From: Puccinia triticina
Lineage: Eukaryota > Basidiomycota > Pucciniomycetes > Pucciniales > Pucciniaceae
Direction of reading: 5' to 3'
Assembly: GCF_026914185.1 (NCBI RefSeq)
Contig: NC_070574.1
Location: 2,232,501-2,296,500, forward strand
Length of the DNA: 64,000 nucleotides
Part shown: positions 54,674-64,000 of the stretch, piece after piece
Layout of the letters: the number at the start of each line of letters is the position of its first letter
Numbering within the stretch: position 1 is the stretch's first letter
Made by a program: the position numbers and the translations under genes
The notes under the pieces: model-generated
Database searches by the model: none
Told to the model about the DNA's origin: nothing
Seen by the model: only the letters and a program-made list of their open reading frames with translations

Positions 54674-55247
54674 TGTCAGGGGTAGTCTCTTCTGTGACTA
54701 CCACTGAATACAAAACTCGAGCAAACAAGGACTTTGGAAGATAGTTAAGAGAAATAGAATGGAGCTCAAGGTAGACAGATATGAAGTACAAAAGTGAAAT
54801 TGAGTAGAAGGATTTAGGAAAAGGAGTACAATGATGAAGAAGAGAGAGGAAAAGGAGGGGAATACGGAAAGAGGAAAGGAATATAAAGCCCCAATCACGA
54901 CCTAGTGTTGTAATAGCTTGGGCTTGGTAGGGATGAGACTAATTAATCCTAATCTTTTCTCTTGGTAAATCTAATCTAAGGATCTCTTTGCTTCGAGGCT
55001 TTTAAGTGGTTTATGCGCGCTTCTGAGCGCTTAGACCTTTTCATTTATCCCTAGGAGATAAGAAAGGTTTTGTAAGGGGAATGACCATTCTCTATTGAGA
55101 GCTGCTAGTCTCAATAGAGTTAGAATCCAAGTTGCGCTTCAATTCGCGCTCTTCCTGGCTCAGAGAGGTCTTTCCTTGCTGCGCTAGGTGCTCTATGGTC
55201 GCCTTATGGCGCATGAGTGCTGTAGTCTCATGCGCTCGAGGCTGACA
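54674..55247 (-). repeat. 5' LTR of the complete gypsy element
   Basis: 574 bp, same ends as the other LTR, with an 8-bp deletion at GAGG(CTTTTAAG). Confidence 0.92.
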
Positions 55248-55299
55248 ACTTTGGTTGCCAGGGCCCTGCGCCTGGGCAGACACAATGCTGGCCTGTACA

Positions 55300-56410
55300 C
55301 ACTCGTTGAGTCGTTACAGGTCAGCTCAAGGGTAAAGAGGGGACTCAGTCGTCAGTACATATGCAGTACAGTTATGTCTATGACCAATCTGGACCGGTCA
55401 TCGAGGGGACTCACATCTCCGCTCGATGACTGGTCTGTACCAGTCATCTGGACTCACATCTCCTCTCCATGACCGGCCTTTGCCGGTCATTGAGGTGACT
55501 CACATCTCTGGATGACAGGTCAGACCAGTCATCAAGGGGACTCGCATCTCTTGATGACCGGTCTTTGCCGGTCATCGAGGGGACTCACATCTTGTCTCAA
55601 TGACCGGTATGTGCCGGTCATTGAGGGGACTCACATCTTCTCTCGAGACCGGTCTTTGCCGGTCATCAAGGGGACTCACATCTCCTCTTGATGACCGGTC
55701 TGTGCCGGCCATTGAGGGGACTCACATCTCCGCTTGATGACGGGTCAGACTGGTCATTCAGGAGCCTCACATCTCTCAATGACCGGTCAGACCAGTCATT
55801 GAGGGGACACGCATCCCTTGATGACCGTTCTGTGCCGGTCATTGAGGGGACTCACATCTCCTCTTGATGACCCGTCTGTGCCGGTCATCAAGGGGACTCA
55901 CATCTCCTCTCAAGACCAGTCTTTGCCGGTCATCAAAGGGACTCACATCTCCTCTTGATGACTGGTCTGTGCTGGTCATTGAGGGGACTCACATCTCCGC
56001 TCAATGACCAGTCTGTGCCGGTCATTGAGGGGACTCACATCTCCGCTTGATGACTGGTCTGTGCTGGTCATTGAGGGGACTCACATCTCCGCTCAATGAC
56101 CGGTCTTTGCCGGTCATCGAGGGGACTCACATCTCCTCTCAATGACCGGTCAGACCGGTCATCAAGGGGACTCGCATCTCTCAATGACCGGTCTTTGCCG
56201 GTCATCGTGGGGACTCACATCTCCTCTCAATGACCGGTCAGACCGGTCATTGAGGGGACTCACCACCTCTCAATGACCAGTCAGACCGGTCATTGAGGGG
56301 ACTCACCACCTCTCGATGACCGGTCAGACCGGTCATTGAGGGGAGTCACCACCTCTCAATGACCGGTATCACCACCTCTTGATGACCAGTCAGACCGGTC
56401 ATCAAGAGTA
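55300..56410. repeat. ACCGGTCAT hairpin minisatellite array
   Basis: About 25 units of 40-50 bp: ATGACCGGTC facing GCCGGTCAT around a short TGTGCC, TTTGCC or AGAC loop, joined by GGGGACTCACATCTCC. Linker arms vary in matching ways (CATCGAG with CTCGATG, CATCAAG with CTTGATG). The complete gypsy element inserted into the left margin of this family. Confidence 0.85.
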
Positions 56411-57420
56411 GATGTGAGAATTCGACTCCCCCACCCTGCCATGCCGCTCGCGAGTTGAAGGCCCCCTCCCAAACTTAGCTACAAAATTCCCTCCTGGGCG
56501 CTTCACGCCCGCCTCCAAAGGGGGGACATCTCAATCAGTGGACATTTTTGGTGTGACAAGTTTTTCAGATTTTGCAGAGAAAATCCTAAGTCTGCAATAA
56601 CTTTTTCAAAACAATAGCTATTGTGGCACTGTAAAGACCATGATGAAGGTCCACACTTGGCCTACAACCGCACAAAAGTTTGGGGATGTACCACCCCTCC
56701 TTCAACAAAAAATCAGCATCAGAAGATGACCTGTGAGACACTCCGCCAGGTACCCCAATACAGTGATGTACACACAGTTCCTTTGAGGCAAAAAAGTGAC
56801 ACATCTGTCTGTTTTTTTCCATAGCTCTGACAGGTGTATGTACAGAGGATGAAAAGCAATTTTGCTTTTTAAGTTGTTTTTGATGACACTGACATCAAAT
56901 GGATTGCAATCTGTGAGACAATGCTCCTAGGGACCCCTGTCTGACCCATTATGGGGCTTTCTTTCTAGCTGATTTCTTAACAATTAGGGTGGGGTGCTAT
57001 ATAAAAAGCAAATACTGATAGATGTGCAGGCTTCTTGCCTGTTGATGTGCATACATTGAGCAAACCTGTCATGCCAAAAAGAAAAGAAAACTCTTTTTTG
57101 TAAGTCCCTCCTTTGGAGGCGGAGGAGGGACTTAGTTAGGTTCAGCCCCCTTTGACCAAACCCCTTTCCCCTGCGCAGGTGGTACTTGCACAGACCAACT
57201 TGCAAGTGTCAATGGCAATCCCTGCCGCCCCCACTCCCAATGCTTCTCCCTGGGGCCCTCCTCCCGGCAAAATTGATCAAACTCGAGACAGACCGGCTCA
57301 CACAAGAATGGTGGGGATCATGGACAGAGCTTGCTTTGATATGGAGGAGTATGAAGTGATTAGATGAATTATAACTAAAGTGTCCTTGGATTTTTTTAAT
57401 TTTTTTTTGCTATATATTAC
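56411..57420. other. Non-coding spacer with a short perfect hairpin
   Basis: No gene is seen. TAAGTCCCTCC (57101-57111) and GGAGGGACTTA (57124-57134) form a hairpin. Confidence 0.4.
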
Positions 57421-59115
57421 GGACCTACTTCGCGCAGCAGCAAAAAACTCTTCGCGCACAGAATCAACCTTCCCCCGACGTTGATCCCGCTGTGCGCGCA
57501 AGCAGAGAAATACTTCGAGCACAGCGACTTCCCCCAAAAGAAGGAGGGGATTTTTCCCAAATTTTTTTTGATGGATCAAAAGAGGGGGTCTTAACTGCCC
57601 TCTCCAAAAAATATTGGATTTTTTGGAGGTGTCCTTGTCATGTAAAGAAAAAATCATAATATTAATCCAAAAAAAGGCACCCGCTACCCCGATAGCCCAC
57701 CCGGGGGACTTTTCACCGCTAAGACTTCAGCGCCCCTCGAAAAAAAAGTTTGAGGGGCAGCAGCTCCGGGCCCGGCTATCCCCCAGCCGCCGTGCCGATG
57801 GCCGGCACAGGCCATCGGGCGGAGTTACACACTCCCCCGATGACCGGCCAGCACCTGTGTGCATGTGGCACAAATTGCCGGTCATCAAGGGGGTGTTCAC
57901 TCGGACCCGGTCATCGAGGGAAGTATGTACTCCTCTTGATGACCGGCACGGACCCGGTCATCAACAGGAGTGAACACCCCCTTGATGACCGGAACAGACC
58001 CAGTCATTGAGAGGAGTACATACTTCCCTTGGTGACCGGGTCCGTTCCGGTTCACCTCAATGACCGGGTCCTTTCCGGTTCACCTTGATGACCGGGTCCG
58101 TTCCGTTTCACCTTGATTGAGAGGAGTGATCACCCCCTTGATGACCGGGCCCGTTCCGGTCATCAAGGGGAGTGTTCACTCCTCTCGACAACCGGAGCAA
58201 CCAGGTCACCAAGAGGAGTATGTACTCCTCCGAGAATGCCCGGGACGTTCCGGTTATCCAGAGGAGTACACACTTCCCTTGATGACCGGGTCCGTTCCGG
58301 TTGTTGAGAGGAGTGAACATTCCCCTCGATGACCGGAATGGGCCCGGTCATCAAGAGGATTACATACTCCCCTTGATCACCTGATTGCTCCGGTCATTGA
58401 GAGGAGTGAACACCCCCCTTGATGACCGGAACGGACTTGGTCATTGAGGGAAGGATTTATTCCTCTCAATGACCGGAATGTTCCGGTCATCAAGAGAGGA
58501 GTATGTATGTACGTACTCCCCTTGACGGCCCAGTTGCTCCGGTTGTCAAGAGGAGTGAACACTCCCCTCGTGACCGGAACTTTATCAAGGGAAGTTTGTA
58601 CTCCTGTCGATGACCGGAACAGAGTGGCCATCAAGAGGAGTACATGATCCCCTCAATGACTGGTATTCTGTGCTGGCCGGTCATCGGGGAGCGTGTAACT
58701 CCGCTCAATGGCCTGTGCCGGCCATCGGCATGGCACGGCGGCTGGGAGTTAGCCGGAGCTGCTGCCCCTCAAACTTTCTTTTCAAGGGGCTGCATACCCG
58801 ACTGCTTGAGTTTTGGCAGGTCAAAACTCCCCGGGGTGGGTTATCGGGGCAGGGGGAGCTTATTTTTTGGATTAATATTATAAAAAAATTTACATGATGG
58901 AGGACACCTCCAAAAAATCCAAGACTTTTTGGAGGGGGCAAGCAAGACCCCCTCTTTTGATCCATCAAAAAAGAATCCAGAAAAACTCTCTCCTTCTTTC
59001 GGGGGAAGTCGCTGTGCGCAAAGTATTTTTTGGCTTGCGCGCACAGCGGGCTTGACGTTGGGGGACGGTCCATTCTGTGCACAAAGAGTTTTTCGCTGCT
59101 GCGCGAAGTAGGTCC
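57421..59115. mobile_element. Large foldback element with ACCGG minisatellite core
   Basis: Arms of about 430 bp: GGACCTACTTCGCGCAGCAG at the left and the same 20 bp on the minus strand at the right. Similarity continues through TTGATGGATCAAAAGAGGGG, GGATTTTTTGGAGGTGTCC and TTTGAGGGGCAGCAGCTCCG. The core (about 57850-58685) is ACCGG hairpin units with AGGAGTGWACACTCC-type linkers. No transposase; the target duplication is unclear. Confidence 0.8.
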
Positions 59116-59609
59116 TTAAAAAAATTCCACATTTTTTTATTTTTTTAGGGGCTTGATTAATCGACTCCCAATATTTTGACTTCCAACTCCCAAAATGGGT
59201 TTACGTCCTGGGGACCCCAAAATGACGTCCTCCCCGGGTCCCCAGGACCAAAAATTGACCCCGGGATTTTTTGGGAGTCGGAAGTCAAAAATACAAATAT
59301 GAAAAGGGAGTCGGACATTTAATTTCTCCGCCCCTGATTTATTATTTTCATACCCCCTGCGGGGGAGTCGGAGCGCCAATTCCCCGCGCGAGGACGGGAG
59401 TCGATCCCCTAATCAGCTTTCGGGGAGTCGGTGCGACAATATTGCCACGTCAACCATCCCCAACCGCGACTCAACCCGAACCGCCCACGCACAGGTACGC
59501 ACGCCGCACACGCCTCCACACGCACGCCACCCGTCCGTCGACCACTCGATCGTTCCCCGCGCACGCAGACCAGGCCGTTTTTTCGTACAGCTCGTATAGA
59601 TCGTTCGAT
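59116..59609. promoter_or_regulatory. 5' region of the MULE gene with GGAGTCGGA motifs
   Basis: GGGAGTCGG or its complement CCGACTCCC (with variants) recurs at about 59168, 59272, 59306, 59366 and 59424. The stretch contains no separate gene; the MULE frame is open upstream of its ATG. It may include the element's terminal region. Confidence 0.5.
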
Positions 59610-62600
59610 ATGTCGTCCAGCCCGCTTCCCCTCACAAAAATCTCGTCTCCAGCCCCTCAAAACGATGCTCTGGACCCTGAGCTTATGAAACTCACTCAAG
59701 ATATATTACTAGCTCACAAGAAAGACCTTCAAGACAAGCAAACCACCCAAAAAGACGAACAAGATCTAGATCAACAACAGGAAGATGAAACCAACAAAGA
59801 AGAAGAAGAAAATCAAGAAAAAATATATGAAGAACTGAAGGCTGATGTACTTTTAGATTCATACTTAAATCTGCTAGAAAAAAATGTCTCTGATGTAGAT
59901 AGTACTCAAAGTAATAAAAAAACTAAAAATGAAGACCCAAAAAAAATTGCTGAAAAATCTGATGAAAATAATGAAGAAGGAGAATATGACTCAGAAGACA
60001 AAGAAAATCCGTGCGCTGCTGCCGCTGAATTCGTGGAAAATTTCGATCAAGATACGTTTGAGGTTAATCCGGCGAATGGGGAGCCTTTGTGGTCATTCCC
60101 GGTGCCCGCCAATGGCCAATATGAAACTCTAGACGAAATCTCCGCCGCGCTTAGGGATTTTGCCATTCGTCACGGGTACGCGGTTGGAACCAGAAGGAGT
60201 GTTAAAGGTAAAAGTAAAACCTTCAAGTGTGACAGGTGAGTTTTCCGTTTTTTCTGGCCTTTCCCCTCTCAAAATGGGATTTTCTGCCAAATTTCCATCA
60301 TTTCTGTCCAACCCCCATTTTGAAAATTCCGACTGCCATTTTTATAATTCCGACTCCCAAAATTTGACATCTGACGCCCAAAATTGCAATTCCGACTCCC
60401 TTTTTTTTAAAAAAATTTCCCTGTTCCATGATGGTTTTTTGGGATTATGGCTAATAAAATCCATCATTTTTTCTCGTCATTATTAGGGGCGGCAATCCAC
60501 ACCAAAACAGGCGTCCAGGCGAAACTGAAGCAGCCACGGCATCAACTAGACTCATCAACTGCCCTTTCACCGCCACCGCCTATTTCCAGAAGAAGACAAA
60601 TACGTGGAAGCTCACCGTCAATAATCCGCTACACAATCACCTTCCGTCTGAGTATCCTGCCGCCCACACGACCAATAGAAAGCTCACGCCGTCTCTCTAT
60701 GAAGAAATGAAGAATCTCGGCGACGCCGGCTTGAAACCAGCGGCTATCCTGGAAGCACTGAAGAAAACCCACCCAGATGAGAAGATTCTAGCCACTATCA
60801 GTACAATCTACGTTGCCCGCCGGAAAGCTCAGCAGCAATCGCTTCAAGGTCTCAGTCCGGTCAGTCACCTCAACAAGACGCTCAACAAGACTGATTTCAC
60901 TACCTCTGCAAAAGTCGACGACAACGGCAATCTCCAGGCCTTATTCTTTTGCCATGCTCAATCAATTGAATTGCTCACAGTGTACCATCATATCCTCCTC
61001 CTCGATTGTACGTACAAGACGAACAAGTACGACATGCCGCTGCTTCACATCTCCGGTATTACTGGTGCCAACAAAACTTTCAGTGTTGCTTTTTGTTTCA
61101 TGAGAGAAGAAACGACATCCTTCTACAACTGGGCGCTGGAATCAATGGTCTCAGTCTTCAATTCTCACGAAATCCCTCCCCCGGCGGTCGTCATCACGGA
61201 TCGTGAAAAAGCTCTGATCAACTCTCTCTCGACCGCCTTTCCGGATGCTGATCATATGCTCTGTACTTGGCATATTCAGAAGAACCTTCTCGCCAAAGCT
61301 TCCAAACTCATCAAGGATCAAGCCCAAGAGAAGGACATGCTCCGATACTGGTCGAATTTGGTCAAAATACGCACGCAAGCTGATTTCAGATCTTCTTTCA
61401 GCCAATTTGCGTCGAAATACGGGCCCAAATTCGAAAAATATGTCACAGATACTTGGCTTCCAGTTTCCAAACATTACTCAAACGCGTGGACTAAGAATCT
61501 TGCTCACTTCGACAATCGCACAACATCTCGAATGGAATCTGCTCACGCTTTCATCAAGTCTCACCTCCTTGGCCCCCAGCACAACTTCACCGCCGTCATC
61601 AAGATCATCAGCAATGCTCTTGAGGCGCAATACCATGAAATTGCGTCAAATTTCCATCAACAGAAGATGACAACCCTGCGGTATCTCCCAAAGTTCTTCA
61701 ACAAATGCCGTGGCGTCATCACAAATTATGCGCTCCGCAAGGCATACAACAATTTCGTGGACGCCAAAAAGCTTTCACCCAAGGATCAGTGCCACGGACA
61801 TTACAGCAAACGGACCGGAATCCCGTGCAAGCATCAGATGGTTGAACTTTTGGAATCAAAGGATTCACTGACCCCCGATATGTTTCACGACCAATGGCAC
61901 ATTCAGGTGAGCAGCGGTTTTGTGTGCGGCCTTTTTGGCAATTTTCCATGCCTCTTTGCCTTTTATCTTCCGTAAAAACTGTCGTTCTTTGGGTTTTTTT
62001 TTCGGGAGTCGGAATTATTATTCCGGGAGTCGGAATTATTATTCCGGGAGTCGGAATTATAATTCTGGGAGTCGGAAATTTAATATTGGGAGTCGGATGC
62101 ATATTAATGCGGGTCGGATGTCAAAACATGGGAGTTGGTCATTTAAATCTGATACAGCGCTGACATTTCTTTTCTTTGCCCCCCATGTCCATCCAGTCCT
62201 TGCGCCTCACCAAGAAAACCCCTGATGAAGACCTTGTTTGCGCCATAGACGACATCAAGCGCAAGCTCCTGGCCATGAATCCCGCGCAACTGGACTTTCA
62301 ACTCGCCGCAATCAACCGTATCATTGAAGGCACCGGCACCGTCATTGACATCAAGCTTCCTACTGAACCTCAAAAAACGCGTGGAAGACCTAAAGGATCC
62401 ACGAACAAACCCAAATCCACTCGCAGGGACCCTTCAAGCTTCGAACACCTCGAAAAGAAGCGCAAGAAAGAAGAGAAGCACGCCGAGAACGTCAAGAAGC
62501 AGAAAGTTGAAGATTCAAAGCCTGCGGAGAAGACAAAGAAGAAAACGCCAGCCAAAAAACCCCAACCGCCGACAAATAAAACCACCCTGCCCCCCGCAAA

Positions 62601-63612
62601 AACTGAAGAACCACCTAAGAAGAGGATCCTCCCAGCGCGCAAAGGAAAATCAGCCCCGCCCAAAAAAGTGGAAGAAGTCGAAGAAGTCGAAGAAGAAAAA
62701 GAACCGTCGGAATTTTCAGCAAAGGAGGAATCTTCAGAAAAAGACGACACCTCAGACAATGAGAAACCAGCACCAAAGAAGAAATTCCGCCCAATCAAGG
62801 CTGCCAACCAAATCCCACCCTCACCGCCCGCAGAGCCTGAAGAAAAACCCGCCCCAAAGACTAGATCACGCGCAATGAAGACCACCGTCGCCGTTTGTCC
62901 TCCGCCACCGCCGCCAGGGCCTGTCTCTTGTCCGCCACCACCCCCAGGAGCCTCCAAGAAACTGCCAGTCCCCCCTCGACCCAAAGAACCACGCCAACAG
63001 CCTGCCGCCGAACCCCCTGAAGATAATTCTTTCATTCCCTCCCTCCCCTTCATCATTCAGGATAGTGTCTCGAAGGTCTCGGACGTCGACGCAGATGGAA
63101 ATTGTGGATTCCGAGCAGTGGCCTGGGCTTTGGGACGCGGACAGGACGATTACAAGCATATCCGTGACGAATTGATTGACGAAATCACCAACCGCCGCAA
63201 ATGGTATGTCCAGCACCAAATCTTCCACAATATCGACGCTTTCTTGCACCGACTCAGGGCAGCACCAGGCTTTGTGGATAGGAATAAGTGGATGTCTATG
63301 CCATCGACGGGTGAAGTCATGGCCAATGCCTTCCAGCGGCCAGTTTTTTTCTTCTCCAAAAACTGGTCTCAGACTTTCCTCCCATATTTCTGCCCCCCCA
63401 ACCAAAATCCCCCCATTTTCCTTGGTCTGGTCCAAGATCACTTTGTTCCCCTAGTCCTCAAAGTTCCATTCTTATTCCCTGCTCCCCAGCTTCTTCGCAA
63501 GGATTGGGTTTCCAAGGCTTCTCCTGAAGCTCTCCCTTGGGAGAAAAAATTCTCTGACTGTTTCAAATGTACTGCTGGGAGGAAGCTATTGACTCAAGCA
63601 ACCCATTACTAG
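59610..63612 (+). CDS. MULE transposase with SWIM-like motif and C-terminal OTU protease domain
   Basis: Exons 59610-60235, 60487-61906 and 62197-63612 give 1,153 residues; both introns are GT-AG. ATG context TTCGATATGTCG. The N-terminus is acidic and Glu/Lys-rich. A FAR1/WRKY-GCM1-like DNA-binding segment (about 155-260, RHGYAVGTRRSVKGKSKTFK) spans intron 1. The MULE transposase core follows: first Asp in LLLDCTYKTN (about 381), second in VVITDREKAL (about 446), candidate Glu in TSRMESAH (about 558). A SWIM-like CHGHYSKRTGIPCKH follows. After a Lys/Pro-rich linker, an OTU cysteine-protease domain has DADGNCGFRA (catalytic Asp/Cys, about 980) and DHFVPL (His). The frame is intact, so it could be active. 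Some fungal MULEs are known to carry OTU-type domains; the role is unknown. Confidence 0.88.
60330..60400. repeat. ATTCCGACTCCC repeats in MULE intron 1
   Basis: AATTCCGACT occurs three times (about 60326, 60351 and 60389) with TCTGACGCCC between; the motif is the complement of GGGAGTCGGAAT in intron 2. Confidence 0.6.
62003..62125. repeat. GGGAGTCGGAATTATTATTCC minisatellite in MULE intron 2
   Basis: Five to seven units of about 21 bp, each with GGGAGTCGGA followed by an AT palindrome. It lies wholly within the intron. Confidence 0.85.
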
Positions 63613-64000
63613 TTGTATTTTCTTTTATCTTTTGTTAGTTTTTCTCTTTCTTAGTCATTTATTCTTATTTTCTGCTGTCTTTCTCCCCCCCCCCTCCGAA
63701 ATGATTTAAGTTGTTGGAGAATCTTATGAAGTTATAATGACATGTTTGAATCAGTGCTGTGAAATTTTGGGGCACTTGGGGGCACTACAGCATTAGCACA
63801 CCTCAGGGAGACCCTGTGTACCCGCGGGGTAGTTATTTATTCATATTGTGTATAGTCGTAGTTTTCTTCCTCTGCGCGGTCCTACGCCGTTAGGAATATT
63901 TTTACGGTCTGTATCGGTAATTGTAGATATGAGGGCGGGGAATCTTTTGAGCGTCTTCCGTTTTTTTATATCTCTTCTTGATCAGAAGATATAGAGGGTT
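63613..64000. other. 3' flank of the MULE gene
   Basis: No further gene is seen. ATATCTCTTCTTGATCAGAA near 63969 begins a 25-bp imperfect palindrome. A matching right terminal inverted repeat for the MULE could not be identified. Confidence 0.4.

Larger units (their letters stand above)
44827..55247 (-). mobile_element. Complete Ty3/gypsy retrotransposon with nested insertions
   Basis: LTRs 44827-45408 and 54674-55247 both begin TGTCAGGG and end CTCGAGGCTGACA (plus-strand sense). The element is flanked by a perfect ACTTT duplication (44822-44826, 55248-55252). Coding is on the minus strand: upstream ORF, gag, protease, RT, RNase H, integrase, chromodomain-like tail. A purine tract AGTGGGGGCGAA precedes the 3' LTR, and TTTGGGGGCCTAATTGG follows the 5' LTR where a primer site is expected. 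About a dozen substitutions and one 8-bp indel separate the LTRs, so the insertion is fairly recent, yet the body carries a 633-bp insertion, a MITE nest and a nonsense codon. Confidence 0.93.

Noticed and set aside
57152..57367. 71-codon frame beginning MTKPLSPAQVVL
   Set aside because: Proline-rich but short, with no homology or splice partners; adjacent to foldback DNA.
62370..63056. 228-codon minus-strand frame rich in Gly, Ser and Phe
   Set aside because: Antisense of the Lys/Pro-rich linker of the MULE-OTU gene.

Overview
This is a gene-sparse, repeat-rich stretch of a filamentous fungal nuclear genome. A basidiomycete rust (Pucciniales, Puccinia-like) fits best. The evidence is short GT-AG introns of about 50-110 nt, small secreted thaumatin/glycopeptide-type proteins, Ty3/gypsy and Ty1/copia elements, a fungal MULE-OTU transposase and large amounts of foldback minisatellite DNA. 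The taxon is my inference from these families; no rRNA or barcode gene is present. All gene models were built by hand from reading frames and splice signals.

Host-type genes, left to right: a four-exon thaumatin-like protein (2943-3729, minus) and a divergently oriented three-exon glycopeptide-type secreted protein (4860-5529, plus); a six-exon organellar-type prolyl-tRNA synthetase (6360-8644); a RING-H2 membrane protein (14735-15448 plus probable upstream exon, minus); a Gly/Leu-rich secreted protein (25106-26017, minus); a seven-exon BAR-SH3 protein of the Rvs167/amphiphysin type (27278-29293); a cysteine-containing, internally duplicated secreted protein split over at least ten small exons (35212-36688, minus); and a secreted glycine-rich protein with eight or more 90-bp repeats (40654-42387). 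A MULE transposase carrying a C-terminal OTU protease domain fills 59610-63612.

Between them are mobile elements. A complete chromoviral-type Ty3/gypsy element (44827-55247) has two LTRs, a perfect ACTTT target duplication and several nested insertions. A 5'-truncated gypsy element lies at 9350-13768 and is split by an 824-bp TG...CA insertion. There are two copia remnants and a Helitron helicase remnant. A miniature LTR element (TRIM) at 19688-20381 carries a tRNA-like sequence inside its LTRs. hAT-like foldback elements lie at 292-1076 and 2084-2625, and large foldbacks at 18315-19587, 36738-39192, 43692-44175 and 57421-59115. Several MITEs have recognisable target duplications. Many foldback cores are arrays of short hairpin units built on ACCGGTCAT or CTCGGCGAGCAGG, and related arrays recur at 1-105, about 20830-22190, 32590-33080 and 55300-56410.

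The genes form no operon-like unit. The common themes are secretion (five predicted secreted proteins, consistent with a plant-pathogen accessory region) and dense nesting of mobile elements. The least ordinary items are the tRNA-bearing TRIM, the hairpin-minisatellite foldback family, the fragmented secreted gene and a GGAGTCGGA motif shared by the 5' flank and both introns of the MULE gene.
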